NCBI GenBank assembly: GCA_036674765.1
Contig: JARVKI010000041.1
Location: 186,001-250,000 of the forward strand
From: Seiridium cupressi
Taxonomy: Eukaryota > Ascomycota > Sordariomycetes > Amphisphaeriales > Sporocadaceae
Direction: 5' to 3'
DNA length: 64,000 nucleotides
The notes beneath the pieces were generated by a model. The model was not told the origin of the DNA. It did not search any database and was given only the letters and a program-made list of their open reading frames with translations. This document shows, in pieces, positions 46,892 to 60,472 of this stretch. Made by a program: the position numbers and the translations under genes. Each line of letters begins with the position of its first letter. Within the stretch, counting starts at the first letter, position 1.

Positions 46892-48449
46892 TCAATCAAG
46901 GCTCATCCAAGCAAAAGCGCCAACGCATCCTGTGATCATAATAGCTGTAAGAACGCCAGCTCCGGCCTTGTCGCCAGCCGTGATCTCGGACAATGGTTTG
47001 ACAGTCGGCTCATTACTTCCAGCATTTGCATCGCCAACGCTCGTTCCACCTGTCGTATTGGTTAAAGGCGGGCTGGCTGCCAACAACGATGTCAAACCAC
47101 CCAGAACGTTCATCTGTTGCCCTGCGCCAACTTTCCCATCGAATGCGCCCGTGGTCCAATGGAAGCCGCAGAAGCGGCCATTATCGCCACCCGTACATTG
47201 GGCGACCGCGGCAGCAACAGATGTTTTGAGTACAGGCATGATAGTGTCGTAGGTGAAAGGTGCTAGCATCGCTGTGGACGCCATCCAGCGATGGAGGAAG
47301 CCCTTGAAGGACCGCATATCCGCGTTACAATTCCCGGGCTCACAGGACGGTTCAAAAGCGATGCCGTCGGGAAAGAAGACTTCAAGCGTGCGGGCGAGCA
47401 AACCGTTAATCCGCTTTTCCCACACTGCCTCTCCATTTGTCTACATGAATGAGTCAGAGATGGGGCCAACTCAGAATTATCAAGTGAAAGCCCAGCACTT
47501 ACATAATTGTACAAGAAAGCTGCGCCCTGCATGAGCATGGCGGTGTTGTAAGAAAATTGTGCCTTGTTAATGTCGGTACAGTCAGGCAAGTGGGCGCCGT
47601 CGTACACATTCCAGTCGGCGTCAACATATCCTAGCTTTTCCAGTATGTCGAAAGTCCGCGACGCCAATTCCAGGTACGTGTCGTTGTTCGTGTAACGCGC
47701 AAGTCGGGCACCTATGTTAAAATAGCAACCATTCGCGATAGCTGCCCACTCATCAGTCACTGTTATCTGCGTGGGGCGAGCCATCAGCCATAGACCTACT
47801 GTTGATATAGTCGTATCCGTTATTCGAAGGATAGACTTGCCATCTCAAACCCCACTCGCATCTACTTCCCGCTGGAACCCTTCTGTCTTCGTGCGTCTGC
47901 TCGTTGAATACAGCCTGCGCCAGAGGCAACCATTGTGGTTGATCCGCGGGCGGATCGGTATATCCTGTCTCTGCTGCCACCAATGCGGACAGGGCCCAGA
48001 AAGCCTGATCATCATTGCCCATCGACGCCGACCAATTCCTGGGCATGAAATCCCTATCGTCTCCTACTTGGAATAACATCGCCGTGGTCGTTATGTTATC
48101 GTACGACTTGTCGCCAGTGTGGTGTCTATAGTCCAACAAAGCCCCCCACATTGCGCCGCCCTGCCACCAGTAGTAATCGCCGTCTGGAGGGGGACCTGGC
48201 AGAATGCCTGGTACCCATCCCGGCTCGTCGCCGCGGTAGAATGTGAGGAGATCTTCTGCGACTTGTGAAGCAGCTTCTTTTATGGAGCCTGGAAACGTCG
48301 TCGGTGTCAGATGGGCCAGAATTTACATATAGGGATCTACTCAAGGGTTGCTAGTACGGACCTGTAGAACTGAGGTCGACGGTCAGGGCAGCATGTGCTT
48401 GTTGAGCCGCCAGGCCGGCCAATAAAGACCTTGAGGATAACCTCACCAT
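46892..48449 (-). CDS. GH76 endo-1,6-alpha-mannosidase-like GPI protein (Dfg5/Dcw1 family)
   Basis: Four exons are inferred: 48449-48362, 48288-47800, 47741-47503 and 47440-46892, with introns of 73, 58 and 62 bp. The product is 454 residues. An N-terminal signal peptide (MVRLSSRSLLAGLAAQQAHA) and a hydrophobic C-terminus (GVLTAIMITGCVGAFAWM) after a Ser/Thr/Asn-rich stretch indicate a GPI-anchored protein. The GH76 core shows the catalytic aspartate pair Asp122-Asp123 (ASMGNDDQAFWALSALVAAE), YYWWQGGAMWGALLDY, and the later SYNTAMLMQGAAFLYNY. The Dfg5/Dcw1 family is thought to process GPI glycans so that cell-wall proteins become linked to glucan. This ties functionally to GWT1 at the other end of the window. 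Assignment is firm. Confidence 0.93.
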
Positions 48450-50487
48450 ATTCTCCGTTCTATCGAGAAAGAAAAGAAAAAAAACTCGAGGTTTCTCTGA
48501 CCAAAAAAGATGGGTTTTACGACAGTCAGAGAGCAACAATGATTAAGGGATGAATGCTTGTGTCTGAAAAAGAGCGAAATAAACTTGATAAGGATTTTGC
48601 TAAGCGATTGTGAGCAAGATTGAGGAGGAAGAAACAATGACGACGAACAAGAGAAAAGAACAAACCAAAAGACCAACTCTAAACGCCCCAGGCGCAAATG
48701 ACAAGACGGGAACGAGTAGAACGCCGTGTTATCCCTGAGCCAAGATGTCTCAAGACCTTGGCTCAGGAAAAAGGGCTCCATATCCCCAGGACCGACCTGG
48801 TGGTTTGCTATGTACAGCCAGTACACCAGTGTTAAACGGGCATGCCAAACTTAATGTTATGGTTAAAAAGGCAAAAGCACGGGACCCAGCGCCTGGAGAC
48901 GAAGCGGAACAGTAAAAGAATCGTGGCCAATTCTAGGCGCCCCATATCTGGTCTGATACCTGGCAGTTTGTTGGCCACGAGTCACGCTGACGGATGCGAC
49001 CTTCCCCCAAGAGATGCATAGCCTCGCTGCCGAGAGGCTACGGTCGACCAGCGCGCCTTGGCCTGGGCAGATCTCATCGAGGCAAAATGAGGCTTTGAGA
49101 TGCTCGCCTTGGGACGAACGGAAATGACATCTCAATGTTGAACAAAGACACCTCAATTCTCTGCCTGGCTATGAACAGGATGCAAGTCCACTGAGGACAA
49201 AGGCAAGACGAACAAGGCTACGTACAGCTTTACCCGCGCCTTATGAGAATTCATGGCGAGATTATGAGTTCGATTTCAGCGAGAAGAGATCCACTCCAGC
49301 CGCTCTGTGGTGTGCCCCTGGCGATCTTGGCGGGTACCAGCCCGCTAAACTATACCGGCACTTTCTAGCCGCCTGCCGCATGTGTCTCAAAAACAGGCCT
49401 CTTGCCGACGGAGCCGGAGTGCGTATTGCAGATAGGATTTCTCATCGGCGGATCCGAATTTGAAGGGCATTTCCTCTCGTGTGATACGCTGAAAACAGAG
49501 GTACACATGGGCCAGCGATTATGGTAATGAGCAAGTAAAGCGATGCCAAAGAACTTACAGTTTGAAGAGTCGAGCACCGATATGGTTCACCCAGTATCAC
49601 ATAATTGGCCTAGCATTACTGGCTGTTCTCCGCAGATATGGCTGTCGAAGAGCACAAATTCGCACGAAAATCAATTTTCAATGAAGAGCCGCTATGCATT
49701 AGTGTCCAGAGTGTTCTCACATTACGAGAATGAATTGGTGCAGCGCGACTGCCATGTTGTCGGCGCCCATCAGGGTGGGAAGGTCTGTGCAGCCAAGCTT
49801 GTCACAAACCAAGGGGCGTCACAGTCTTTTTCGCCAAGCTTAGAATCCCAGAACCATTGCATTGTTTATATCGCTAGGTGTAAGCAAGGCCATCAATACA
49901 TGTATGAATGCCAACTGAATCCAAGCCGAACCAAAACAAAACACGAATCTCATTGCGGCGTTGTGCTTTTATGGCCATGTTGCCCGGCCAAATCATCTGT
50001 GGAAATCATGATCCTCAAAGCTGTGATACGTGGATGCCCGTGGACATATCCGCTGCCTCGAAACCAGTGGCTCTTATCCCCAAACACCAAAAACGCCGTT
50101 TCCTACCCTGGGGGGATGTTTTGCTATAAAGGAATATCGTGAATGCCAACTGGGTATGCGGAGAAAAATGCAAAATAATGATGCTAGTATGCTGATGTTG
50201 TCATAAAAGTCGTTTGCTAGAATCAGTCCTGGGTGAGATGTTCTGTGGTGCTATCTCTGCAGCTGAGGCACGCTTCTGTGGTGGAGTGCCATTGTGTGGA
50301 GAGGTCCAAAGTCGACACATGTATATACGTCCATGAGGCTGTAGCCTTATGTTGATACTGCAATGGAGGCGCATCCCTATCTCCATAGCTACCAAGTAGC
50401 CTATGCATGGCAGTAACCAAAGGGAAGCCAAGTGGGACTGAGCCATTCGCGTCGTCTTTCATGTGCCAGATGGTGCTTCAACACGGA
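48450..50487. other. 2-kb intergenic region upstream of the GH76 gene
   Basis: It contains the GH76 promoter and the 3' region of the 505-residue gene. A 199-codon ATG frame at 49543-50142 (+) is the longest frame here. Its composition is unremarkable and a frame of that length is expected by chance about once in 64 kb on two strands, so I leave it uncalled. Confidence 0.4.
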
Positions 50488-52005
50488 TTATCCGCTCATG
50501 CGGAGTAGTCTGGTCCTAAGCCAGAGAATAAAGGAGGTCCAGGCGCCGTGGGTTTTCCGCTTGGCGGTATTGGTCCGTTTCGCAGACTGGAATGAGACGT
50601 GGCGAGCGCCTCCGGCTTCCCTACCGATGGACGGTGGGTTCCTGGTCTCCATGGTATCGTAATTCCCGGGGACGGCCTTTTCCGATTCGACGGGCTGCTG
50701 CAAGCGAGACATGCTGGGTCTCCCGCTGCTGGTCGAGCTCATCTTTCTATTGTGTTTACTGTTGGGCGGCATGGCCTCGGCCAGAGCAGCGATTTCTTCG
50801 CGCCGTTGTGCCGCTTCCCTTTCCTTGCGCATAGCAGCCGCTCTCTTTTCAGCCTCGAGGGCTCTCTTGTTGTCGGCGCGTTCTCGCTGCCTAATTTCCT
50901 GCCGTGCATATTTCTCCTCCTTGGCCATTTGCTTTGCTTGTATCTTCTTCCTTGCTTCGCGAACGTGGTCGGCCCTCGTGGCAGTATCGAGATCCGATTT
51001 GGCACGCAGCCGCGGGAAGCCCGCAGCCTCGAAAGACGTTCTTGAGAAGGGGGACATGGACGCTACGGGGCTGGCTGGCGAAGCGATGGAACGAAGTGCT
51101 CCCGCCTGCGCATTTGGTGAAACTGATGATTCCTCTGCCAGGTACAAGTTGAGTTCGGACTGGCTGGAGACATGTGCAAGGCGAGAGGACTGCGCAGGCG
51201 TCGTTGACGAGGACCGCATCCCAGTGTTGACTCGCAGCGGTGCATGTGATTTCTGGCTGTCGGAATATGATGATGTCCGCTGACTGGCGAGTGATGGGCG
51301 GCGAGGATGTGCTCCAGAGCTAATCAGATTCGGCTGTGAGAGGGAGATGGGATTGGCAGGCGAGTGATGATGATGATGCAGGTGAAGATTGCTTTGGTTG
51401 TGGCTGCCGCTCGCGGTGACGTTGCTGGTGCTATTGTTATTGCTGTTGCTACTGCCGTTGCGGTTGTGCTTGTGGTTGTGGCTGGGGATGGGATCAATGT
51501 CGTAGCTGTCTTCGTCCTCGGTAATTGTTGGCGAGTAGTCGCGGTCAGCGGCATACGAGGCCAGCGAGTTCGCGTACGACATGGACAGAGGAGGAGGGGT
51601 TGCAGTGCGCGGCGTCTGCTGAAATGGGTGCACAAACGTCGTGCCAGTTCGAGAGCCAATTCCAAGGCCCAACCCGCTCCCGCTGCCAGACGTCGCAACC
51701 GAGATGTGACTGTTGCCGCTGATGGAGCGTGAATGGTGATATCGTCGCCCGCCGCCTGCACTCACAGATGCCTCAGTGTACGCAAAGCTCACATCCTTGG
51801 ACTCGTAGAAGGGACCACCTCCCCAGACATCGCTCCGATACGGCTCATCTTGCTCATCCCATCCCCGGTCCAGATCTATCGAGCTCTTCTCCGAATGCGA
51901 CAACTTCTTCAATATAGGCTTAACCACTTTGTGTTTCGACTTGCCAAGCTTTTCGCTCTCATTCGAGGTCGACCTCAGAGTGCCGAGGCCCTGAAAGGAT
52001 GCCAT
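50488..52005 (-). CDS. Large disordered protein with a charged coiled coil, 505 residues
   Basis: This single-exon gene begins with an ATG in good context. The first 340 residues are low-complexity, with Ser, Asn, Gly, Pro and His-rich runs including a five-histidine tract encoded by ATG/ATC repeats on the plus strand. Residues near 345-425 form a strongly charged helix (ADHVREARKKIQAKQMAKEE and following) that is probably a coiled coil. The C-terminus ends in a short amphipathic helix (GAWTSFILWLRTRLLRM). Segments such as KPILKKLSHSEKSSIDLDRG near the start look conserved-type rather than random. No enzymatic domain is visible. Phospho-regulated scaffold or polarity factor is a guess only. 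Confidence 0.8.
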   Translation of the reverse strand: MASFQGLGTLRSTSNESEKLGKSKHKVVKPILKKLSHSEKSSIDLDRGWDEQDEPYRSDVWGGGPFYESKDVSFAYTEASVSAGGGRRYHHSRSISGNSHISVATSGSGSGLGLGIGSRTGTTFVHPFQQTPRTATPPPLSMSYANSLASYAADRDYSPTITEDEDSYDIDPIPSHNHKHNRNGSSNSNNNSTSNVTASGSHNQSNLHLHHHHHSPANPISLSQPNLISSGAHPRRPSLASQRTSSYSDSQKSHAPLRVNTGMRSSSTTPAQSSRLAHVSSQSELNLYLAEESSVSPNAQAGALRSIASPASPVASMSPFSRTSFEAAGFPRLRAKSDLDTATRADHVREARKKIQAKQMAKEEKYARQEIRQRERADNKRALEAEKRAAAMRKEREAAQRREEIAALAEAMPPNSKHNRKMSSTSSGRPSMSRLQQPVESEKAVPGNYDTMETRNPPSIGREAGGARHVSFQSAKRTNTAKRKTHGAWTSFILWLRTRLLRMSG

Positions 52006-55000
52006 GATTGTTCAAGTAGACTGCATCACCGATTTCCAAGGGTTCGTCCTTTCGATCTACTTTGGGGCCGTGATCCTGACCGCAATTGAGCGGGATCAGC
52101 AGGCTCGCAAACGGCCAGACCTGTATCACCGCGATAAAGACATCGAAACACAGGGGACCAGGGTAACAAGGAAGTAGCACTAGGTATTCGGTTGCGCAAC
52201 ACGGGCGACAGTTCCCAATGTCTATCCAAAAGGCGTCACAGTAATGGTCAGGATCAGGAGAGTAATGTAATAGTCATAGCATCGAGACAGGGTGACGCGA
52301 CGGAGATACTCGCATCCCGGGCGACGAGATTGACAATAATCAAGTTTATTGACAAGACCAGGTTTGGGGACGGAAACACGGCAGAAGTGGAGTTGGCGGT
52401 GATGGGGAGATTACGAAGCCCCAGAGGCGGAAGAGTTGGCGGTGACCTTTTGAGAAAAAAAGAGGGGGACGACGATAACAGGATGGGGAGCGGCCAGACC
52501 GGGGACTTTGGCCATGAGGCACAGCACCGCGCGCCAGATTGAGTTCAGCAGAGAGAAAAACCACCGACCCGACTGGCATGTGGCAGTGACAGGACGCTGG
52601 CGGTGTCTGCGCTGCGCTGAGACGGGGGGAAAGGTGAGAAAGAGTTCAGCCTCATTCCTCTCGGCGTAAGCACGTGGGGTGAGCGAGCGAGCAGTCCCAG
52701 CACTGTTCGCACTTGAACAAGTCAGATCACATCTCTGCGGGTAGTGTCAATCATCCATGGCCCATGGCTGGAGGGATCCGAGTTGAGGGGAAAAGCTGAC
52801 CGCGTCGACTGGGTCAGCAGGGGTCTCTACGCTATTGATTGCGGAAACAAGCCATTGGGACCAAGAGACTCGTCGAGCCCGTCGGCCGATGCTCGATAGC
52901 TGAGCCGACTGAGCCTGTGTAAGCCACCAATGAGCATGTAGTTTGGCCTTGGGCCGTCTTCCACCTGAAAAGTCGCCCTCCCCCCAACTTGCACACCTGT
53001 GTTAAAGCATCGAGGTTGGAGGAGATTCAGCGAGACCCCATGGAGACGTCGGCACCATGCGGATCTGATCTTCATTAGTGTGCCAATAGACGCGCGAGGT
53101 CCACAGGCGTCGCTCGCTGCTATTTGCGCTAGCAATCATCCCCGATGAACCCTATGGAGATCTAGAAACCGGTGCTGTCCTGGCAACGGGCCCATCGGAC
53201 CCCATCAAGGTAGACTCCACCTTGCAGTCTTCGCGCCGATTCCCCGCTCTCCCGGCACCGCTTTGGATGAAACATCCCATCTCGCCTGAATAGAGAGCAC
53301 GAGACCGGATCTGTGATCATCTGTACCTCGCGTTTCACAATAACAACAACCTTCCCTCCAGAAAAGGATGAGACCGGATGTCGTGTTTGCGTGTTTCTCG
53401 ATGCAGTAAGGACCACGTTATCAAACTACAAAAGGAAGCAATACACGATCACTATACTGATAACACATCCCAGCCCGGAAGTTGCCATCCATGTCAATCA
53501 ATATAAGCCATGTCTAACTTTGAGGCCGTCAAACCAAATAGGGGACTGTAGCTTACTCCTTTACTGCCGCCGGGCGCATCACTTGGCCGGGCTTGCACAA
53601 GGTCAGTTGGCAATTATGAATTATACAATTGTTTGATATGCATATTGCAGCTAGATAGACAGTTGCCCTGATACAGGGAATTGTGGCACACCGTTGATGG
53701 GACACTTCGCCGAAAAGACTAATCGAGACAGAATGATTACCAGTGCTATGAAGAATCTCGCTTAAATGCATCCCTTGCCCTCATTCTGCCCTATGATCTA
53801 ACGCTCAGACTTACGTATTACGCCGCCGGCCTTGAGTCAGATTAACTTCGTAGAAGCGTCGCACCGCTTTTACACTATACTCGCTTCACATGTATGAGCA
53901 CAATGGTGCACTGGGAGCGGTACATCCTGCGATCAGCGCAAGGAAGAACGCAGCCTACCAGGACCGATTTGGTGTCGCGTGTGTAAATCGTGTTCAACAA
54001 TACTTGCCCAATACGAGGAACCATGATCAAAAAAAGATTTAAAGCATGTACGTAGGTATGTACCAAGATCCAAGAATCGGGTTGGCACCCCCGTCCGTCC
54101 ACCCCCGGGTCATGTAACATTGCTGCTTTGGATTATTTTTAATGCTCAACGTCTCGCCAGTGCAACCTCAAGCCATGTCATAGCCTCCAGGATCTCTGTC
54201 CGGACTCGAGTCCCCACGCGATGCTACCCGTCCCACAGACACCATGTACGAAGGACTCGATCATACCGTGATATTGGACAGGGAGTGTTGCTGCTGACAT
54301 GTGTCTTCTTCCGTCATACCATAGCGAATGCGAGTATTACCAATGAACCAGCTTACGCTTCGTCCTTCAAATTTGCGCGGCCTGGGTTTTCTGGTTTCCG
54401 CAGAAATGGCTAAAACGGTAGACGCGATGAAGAATCCATCTCGAATAAATGTAGCAAGGTGTCATCTTGTGGGATCGGAGATAACCTATAGCAAAGAAGC
54501 AAGTCATATATCTCGAAGTATGAGACGTCCTAACCAATTACCTATTTACTCACATGTGCGTAAAGCACAGCGCTGGTAAGGTAAAGGGGAATAACAATTC
54601 TACACATGAGCCTAGGCTTTCCGGCATCAAAAGGCAGGTGGGCTTCTTATGGCTCTGGTTGGCCACGCGCTGTCTAGTGTAGAAGCGATGAAGCTTGGCT
54701 TAAAGCATGACGATCTGCTATATGTCACAACGATGATGCGGATTATGATGATTCAAAGGCATAATATCGCATCGCTTCTTTATTGCAGCCTGGCAATGTT
54801 TTTGATAACACGAATACCTTGATTTCTTTTGGCTCTTGCTATCTTGCTAACCCCCCACCCCAAGCGGTGGTTTAGAGGATCATTACTCCTTGACCGAGAT
54901 ACACATCAAGGACTATATCAGCTTCTCCGGCAGATCGATGTACCAGAGCAAACTTTTCAACCGTTGAAGTATTGCCTATCGAAAGCAGACATTATGTGTC

Positions 55001-58000
55001 TGGATATCAGAGAGGGTTCATACACCCTTAGAGGCGCTATAGGTTTCCGCAGTCGTTTCAGGCTTAATGGTTTTGTTCAGAGGGTATGGGCCTCAATTGA
55101 TGCATTCACTGTTCTAACATCAAATCATCCAAATTTCAACATACTAGCATCCCACTAGAGTGGACATTAGCTGTCACGAATGCCCAATTTTTGCCGTGGT
55201 TGACTCAAATCACCCTCGGCCAACTTGAAGTTGGCCATATAAAACCGTTTGAAATGCTGACTTGAAGGTTCTCTATTCGTCTTGAGCTTAGCGCACTGAT
55301 AATGCTTTGATCGTGTGAGACAAGTACATAATTTCACGTCATATACTAAGCAATAATACTGCTCGAAATCACAGACGGCACCAGCACCCGGCTAATCATG
55401 CAGAAGTTCTCATGATCAGTCTGCTCTAAGAAAATTGTGATCCCGAGATCTCGAGCACATTCCTCCAGTATGTTTGGGATAACTATTTTGAGAGAACTAT
55501 CAAGATTGCCATGGGGCGAAAATATGATCTCGGAGGAGAGCAGAACCATTCCACAGGGTGCAAACCCCGGAAATACATATCCTTGTTCAATGGGGCTATC
55601 ATGTTTTCGTCTCTTGTATAAACGAGGTTTGTGTTTGGAGTCGTTGGATTGCTTTCGAGTACTTGCTTTACCGCGGGTCTGGTATATCTATGTCACGTCA
55701 AGTGGTTAGAAGGATGATATGCGCCGCGAGCGGTTCATATCTAAGGATTGATCGACTTGTATCAAACCCTCGGTAGGCTGCCTGCATCCGGGGTCCCTGC
55801 TTATGGCTCGGTTGTGGGTCGTTTCTTGGGGTCGTGTTATGAGATTACTCATTGGCGATTCAGGTCTGACGGTCGGAGCCACGAGACCAAGCATCGGCCA
55901 GAACGGTCCGGGTGCGACAGTCATGACAATTTGCCGCACAAGAACATCGAGATCCTCAAGCCGGAAATCCTGATCAGAGATTTCTAGGGCCCTCACACTT
56001 TGAGGTACAGAGAGGGATGTCCTGCTACCTGTTCGCGACCTCACACTCCAGGACCATATGTTCTAGTCTTCACATGCGCGGCGCTTCCTGGTTTGTGCCT
56101 CAAGGCTGCGATTGCCATTGGCGAGCATATTGCGACGATCTGAGGGGGTAAATTGCCTTGTGCTGCAACGAGAGACCTAGGAACGGTGGGCGGCTGCAGG
56201 TGGAGGCAATGCAAGGACACAAGACACTGATGTCCGCGCGCAGAGGCGGATGAGCCGGTATGTGAGCACCTGTCACTTCTTTTCGATCATTGAAGCAGTA
56301 CTGCTGTTTGAAGGGAGGCACTTACCGTTGCCAAATGCGGATTGTCGAAAGAGCGAACCGTATGAGGCTGGCCAATACACGACGGCACATTGCCACTTGG
56401 GTGACCAGTCATTAGCTGCTGTCCGCAAGAAACCATGTGTTCTCCTTAAGAAGAGAGTATAGTGAGTTGTACGGCGAACCATCCACAACAAAGAGTAAAT
56501 AAATGCAACGTGTTTGCCGTTTCTGAGCTGCAACTACTCATTCTTGGAGCCTTTATGCACGACTGGGTATTGCTTCTACCTCTACAGCCCAACCTGGATG
56601 GCGAACAAGAGTGACCGCAAGGCCGATTGAGACGTAACCGATCTCTTGTGGTTTAGAAATGCCGATGTTTGATATAAACACTGTTGCGCTACTATTTGGA
56701 CAGAGTGTGTGCCGTTAGCAAGTCTATGCACTTGATGTATTGTTATATAGTTCCCCCAGTGAGTGGACGCGGAAGTCTAGACCAACTTTCATGTTTGATC
56801 AAGTGATATGCAGGCGTCGACAGTCGATCACGCCTGTAAGCCTTTAGGTAACCTGGGCAGGAGCCGGACTTGGTAGAAGATGTGAATTTGACGAGCCCCA
56901 TATCTGTCAGTAAAGAGTTGAGGCATACACAAATCTTTGCGCAGAAAAGCCTGAACCACGACATTGACGATGACCGTGCAGCTACTGTATGTGAGGCTTC
57001 GAACAGCTCATATGCATGCACGCCGTGCTTAATGCCCCTGTCTGCAAGAGGGTTTAGTCCGAGTTTTTTGACGTCAACAGCAGATATGAGAAAATGACTT
57101 ACCGCTTTGATGGTTGGACCGTCATTTTGATAATCGTGAAATTTTTTTACCCCCTCTGCACAATGATGTTGTGGGCTTTATCCAGCAACACTACCGTGGG
57201 AGCCTTGATGCGCGTCATTAGATTCGTTCCCGCCGGAAGCAGGACAGACATTCCCCGTGCCCTGTCTGTCTTCCGTTGTGGACCAATTTCCACTCGGCTC
57301 AGGGTCTCGTTTCACTCGGACGCATGTATTGACACTTGCAGCTGCCGAATATAGCGCTCGAGGCTATTACTCGAGCACGATGTGCGCGGTCGCTAAGCGC
57401 TTCTGCCGCTTTCTGGGGTTGCAGAGGCTTAGGGCTTTCTACGTGAGTAGTGGTCACGACCCCGGTGCTATTGCTTGTTCCGGTCGTGGGATGCATGGTG
57501 TACATGTCGGGGAATGAAAACGCATACGATGTAGAACCACAACCATGGAAAAGCCCATGCTAAGTAATAGTGACTTCTACAGTACCTGTCAAGTTGCATC
57601 GACTATGTCGCAGAGCACTTTTTATATTGTGCCCAAGAAGGCTCCAACAATGTCTTTGGTCTCTTGGTAGATTTTGGCCATTGCTGTCCAGGTCCGCTGT
57701 GGGGTTTCGCATCGTAAGGGATAAATCCAACAAAACCTGATTGAACAAACACTTTATGGGTGTTGGTATCTGCCGCCGTTTCCTCGGGCAGAATGGCACG
57801 ATAATGCGGCCTGCGACAACCAAGCCTCATACGAGGATGCGTGGTCAGACTTGAGAGTCAAAGTACACACGGGCTTGACCCGGACGCGCTCTCATAAAAA
57901 GGCGAGCGGCGACGTCTGCAAAAGTTTCAAACACTACGTGGACGTGGACGACCTGCACCTACCTCAAGGAATTCGTACAAATGTCCGGCCGCGGACAGAA

Positions 58001-58300
58001 ATTGAGGACTGATGGCCAATATATGGTGTTGATCTTAATATCACGGAATGCATGCGCAGTAGCGTGCGTGTAATTTTGGGTGCTCCAGTCCAACAATTAA
58101 ATCAGAACGAGAAAGTCCGAATATAATGTTGTTTTCGGTGAGACGAGCTCGAGGCTGTTGGAGGCGACTATCGTCATTGCCTCATAGAAAGACTGTATGA
58201 AGCTGTGCTAAGTCACACATGTTACGAGCCTTGGTGGTGTGCCATTGGTGGTTACGTTTGTCTCGGCTGCGACTTACCAAACCTGCCAGGCTCCCCGAGA
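52006..58300. other. Gene-poor region, left half
   Basis: The first 700 bp are the likely promoter and leader of the 505-residue gene (-). Beyond that I find no gene that I can support. The most protein-like piece is a minus-strand open frame from about 55683 to 55346 (including IVIPNILEECARDLGITIFL). Possible splice sites lie upstream, but there is no start codon of its own. Base composition is not extreme, and I see no clear sign of repeat-induced point mutation. Confidence 0.4.
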
Positions 58301-58412
58301 ATCCGGAGAAGGGGGCTGCATGGACTTTCTGTGGCTTACGTTAATTCCTCCGGTTAAGCATGTCTGCTAACCATACCATTGTAGGAAAGCAGCCGTGGGG
58401 AAGGAGGGGGGG

Positions 58413-58423
58413 AAAAAAAAAAA
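58413..58423. repeat. A11 homopolymer preceded by a G-run
   Basis: Eleven consecutive A residues follow directly on seven G residues. Confidence 0.85.
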
Positions 58424-60472
58424 GGATGTCCTTGTTCTGGTCAGGGCCGTATTGGCGCGTGAGATAATTCACCACTCCAAGCCGAGGATCATCTGTGCGC
58501 TGGATACAGGCACCTGGCATGAGGCATTGTTAATATGGATGGAAAGGCGCTTCTCCACAATCCACAATCCTGGCGGCCGCGCTAATTTGAGGCGGGAAGA
58601 TCCCCAGGCCGTAGGCGAGGAAAAGCATTCCCAATCTGGAATGGGTTCATCGGCCATGTTGCCTTTAATCCTCCTCTGCTTTCCGGCTGGATATTTCAGA
58701 AACACGGCCAGTGTTGCGCCATGGCAGTTGCACCTGTAGCAGATGCTTAATTCGGATCGCTTTTGGCAGGGAGCGGAGTCGAAGCGGTGTTTCCCGGAGC
58801 GCGCCCGCACGGCGCCACGTCTGTACAAGTCCTGACGCCGTAGTTTGGCCGGCTCTCAAGGGGTTCCAGGCCATGGCCTAAATCCACGTCGTCAATGAGG
58901 GCCGAAGAGGTCGCCCGTGACACGCATGCACTCATGCAAGGTATACTCGATTGCATGGTCGTTCGGCACATAAACTTGTTCCTGGAGACGCAAGTTTGGG
59001 GCCGGCTCATGTTCCGGTGTATGGTTGTATGCAATGTGCGCATCATACCTTGCTGTAAGGTCAAAGCGAGGAACATGGCACCGGGTGGGGGGCCTGCTGT
59101 CAGGAATAATCTAGATCCCCAGATTACTTCTGTAATGTACATTGTATTACTTTTCTTCCTGGATGCCACTCCAACAGCTACATGTAGACAGCTGCCCAAG
59201 GAAGATGCGCTTGCAGGCCCCTCGACGCGGCTTGGCAGAAGCCAAGTCCTGTCCACTGCAGCTTGGAGGGAGACTGTCGGAGGGAGTGACGTCTTGCATG
59301 GGCGAGTCCCTAATCGGGCGACGTGCATCTTGCGACGTAGCTAGGATGCAGCCGGCCGGAAAAGCAGGCCGGGTGTTCAAGCTCGCCTAGTCGTCGCTTG
59401 GCTGGACACTTATTTGACGCGCAGATGGTGATACATCGTTTGTTAATCTTGTTCTGGATTCTCCAGAGCTTTAGCAAACTGATGACACTGAGACTGACAC
59501 GCCTTCAAATGAACTACATCCCCTTCCATGGAGACTGTCTAGCACGTTGGAACGAACGGTGCAAAGGGACATGAAGCAATCATAAAATTACGCGGCGTGG
59601 AAGCAACGCATCTATTAGTAGGCGCGTTTCGTGGTGATAGCTCTATGTTTCGATATAAACTTCATAGCAGAGACATGTTTAGATTTGGGGACATCTAAGT
59701 CCAGGGTCATGTCCTTGGCTCGTCGTGGATTTTTATTAAGAAGTTCTTTTCTAGTTCTCTCTTTGAATGCACTCGCGTCCAGAATGAACCAATGTCATTC
59801 GTACCCATCGTATCATAAACGGCGATATAATTTTGCGTTTCGTTCTGGCCGTTAAGGGGATCGGTTAAGTTTGGTAGTTAGAGCACGTGCGAATACATAC
59901 CGTTAGCGCCCAAATGCCCCTCCGTATTTCCGCTCAGGCAGGGCTATTATTGACACCGCTCGAATTCACTTATCTTTTTGATATATGCCGAACCATTATG
60001 TATCATCCAAGTATTTCATTTACAGAATGCAGAATAGTGGTAAAGGCGTGCTCGGAGATTTTGTCCATCTCGGCAAATTGTATTCGAGAACAGCGTCAGA
60101 AGGGAGCGCCGCCAATTTGGGCGCTGAAGAAAGCTTCAACAGAGTGGTAAGGTTTCATCGTTTCAACAGACGTGCAAGGTTCCATGTACACATGTACACT
60201 CTTATATGATAATACCACGTGGATGTTCAAATGAGTGTCGCATTCCCAAGCTGGCTCGAGGAGTTCGGCATGCGCAGGCCAAGAGCCTTGAAAAGGTTCA
60301 AGAATCCTACAAGACCAAATATGGATTGCTGTAACGATAAGAACGGTCAAATATAGGCAGGCTTGTGAGGCGACCAACAAACGCATTTTCTTGCCGATGA
60401 CGGTTGGGCAAAGCTGTGCATTAATATGCAAGCATAGCTCACTTGTGTACACTACGTCTTACGGAGCCATAT

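Noticed and set aside
49543..50142. 199-codon plus-strand ORF
   Set aside because: Its length is within chance expectation for this much sequence, and it has no domain, signal peptide or leader-like upstream sequence.
53313..55158. Short frames as transposon fragments
   Set aside because: No reverse transcriptase, integrase or transposase motif, terminal repeat or RIP-like composition could be seen.
58747..59344. Long overlapping frames on both strands (193 and 149 codons)
   Set aside because: They occupy the same bases in opposite directions, with repetitive Arg/Ser/Pro composition typical of GC-rich shadow frames.
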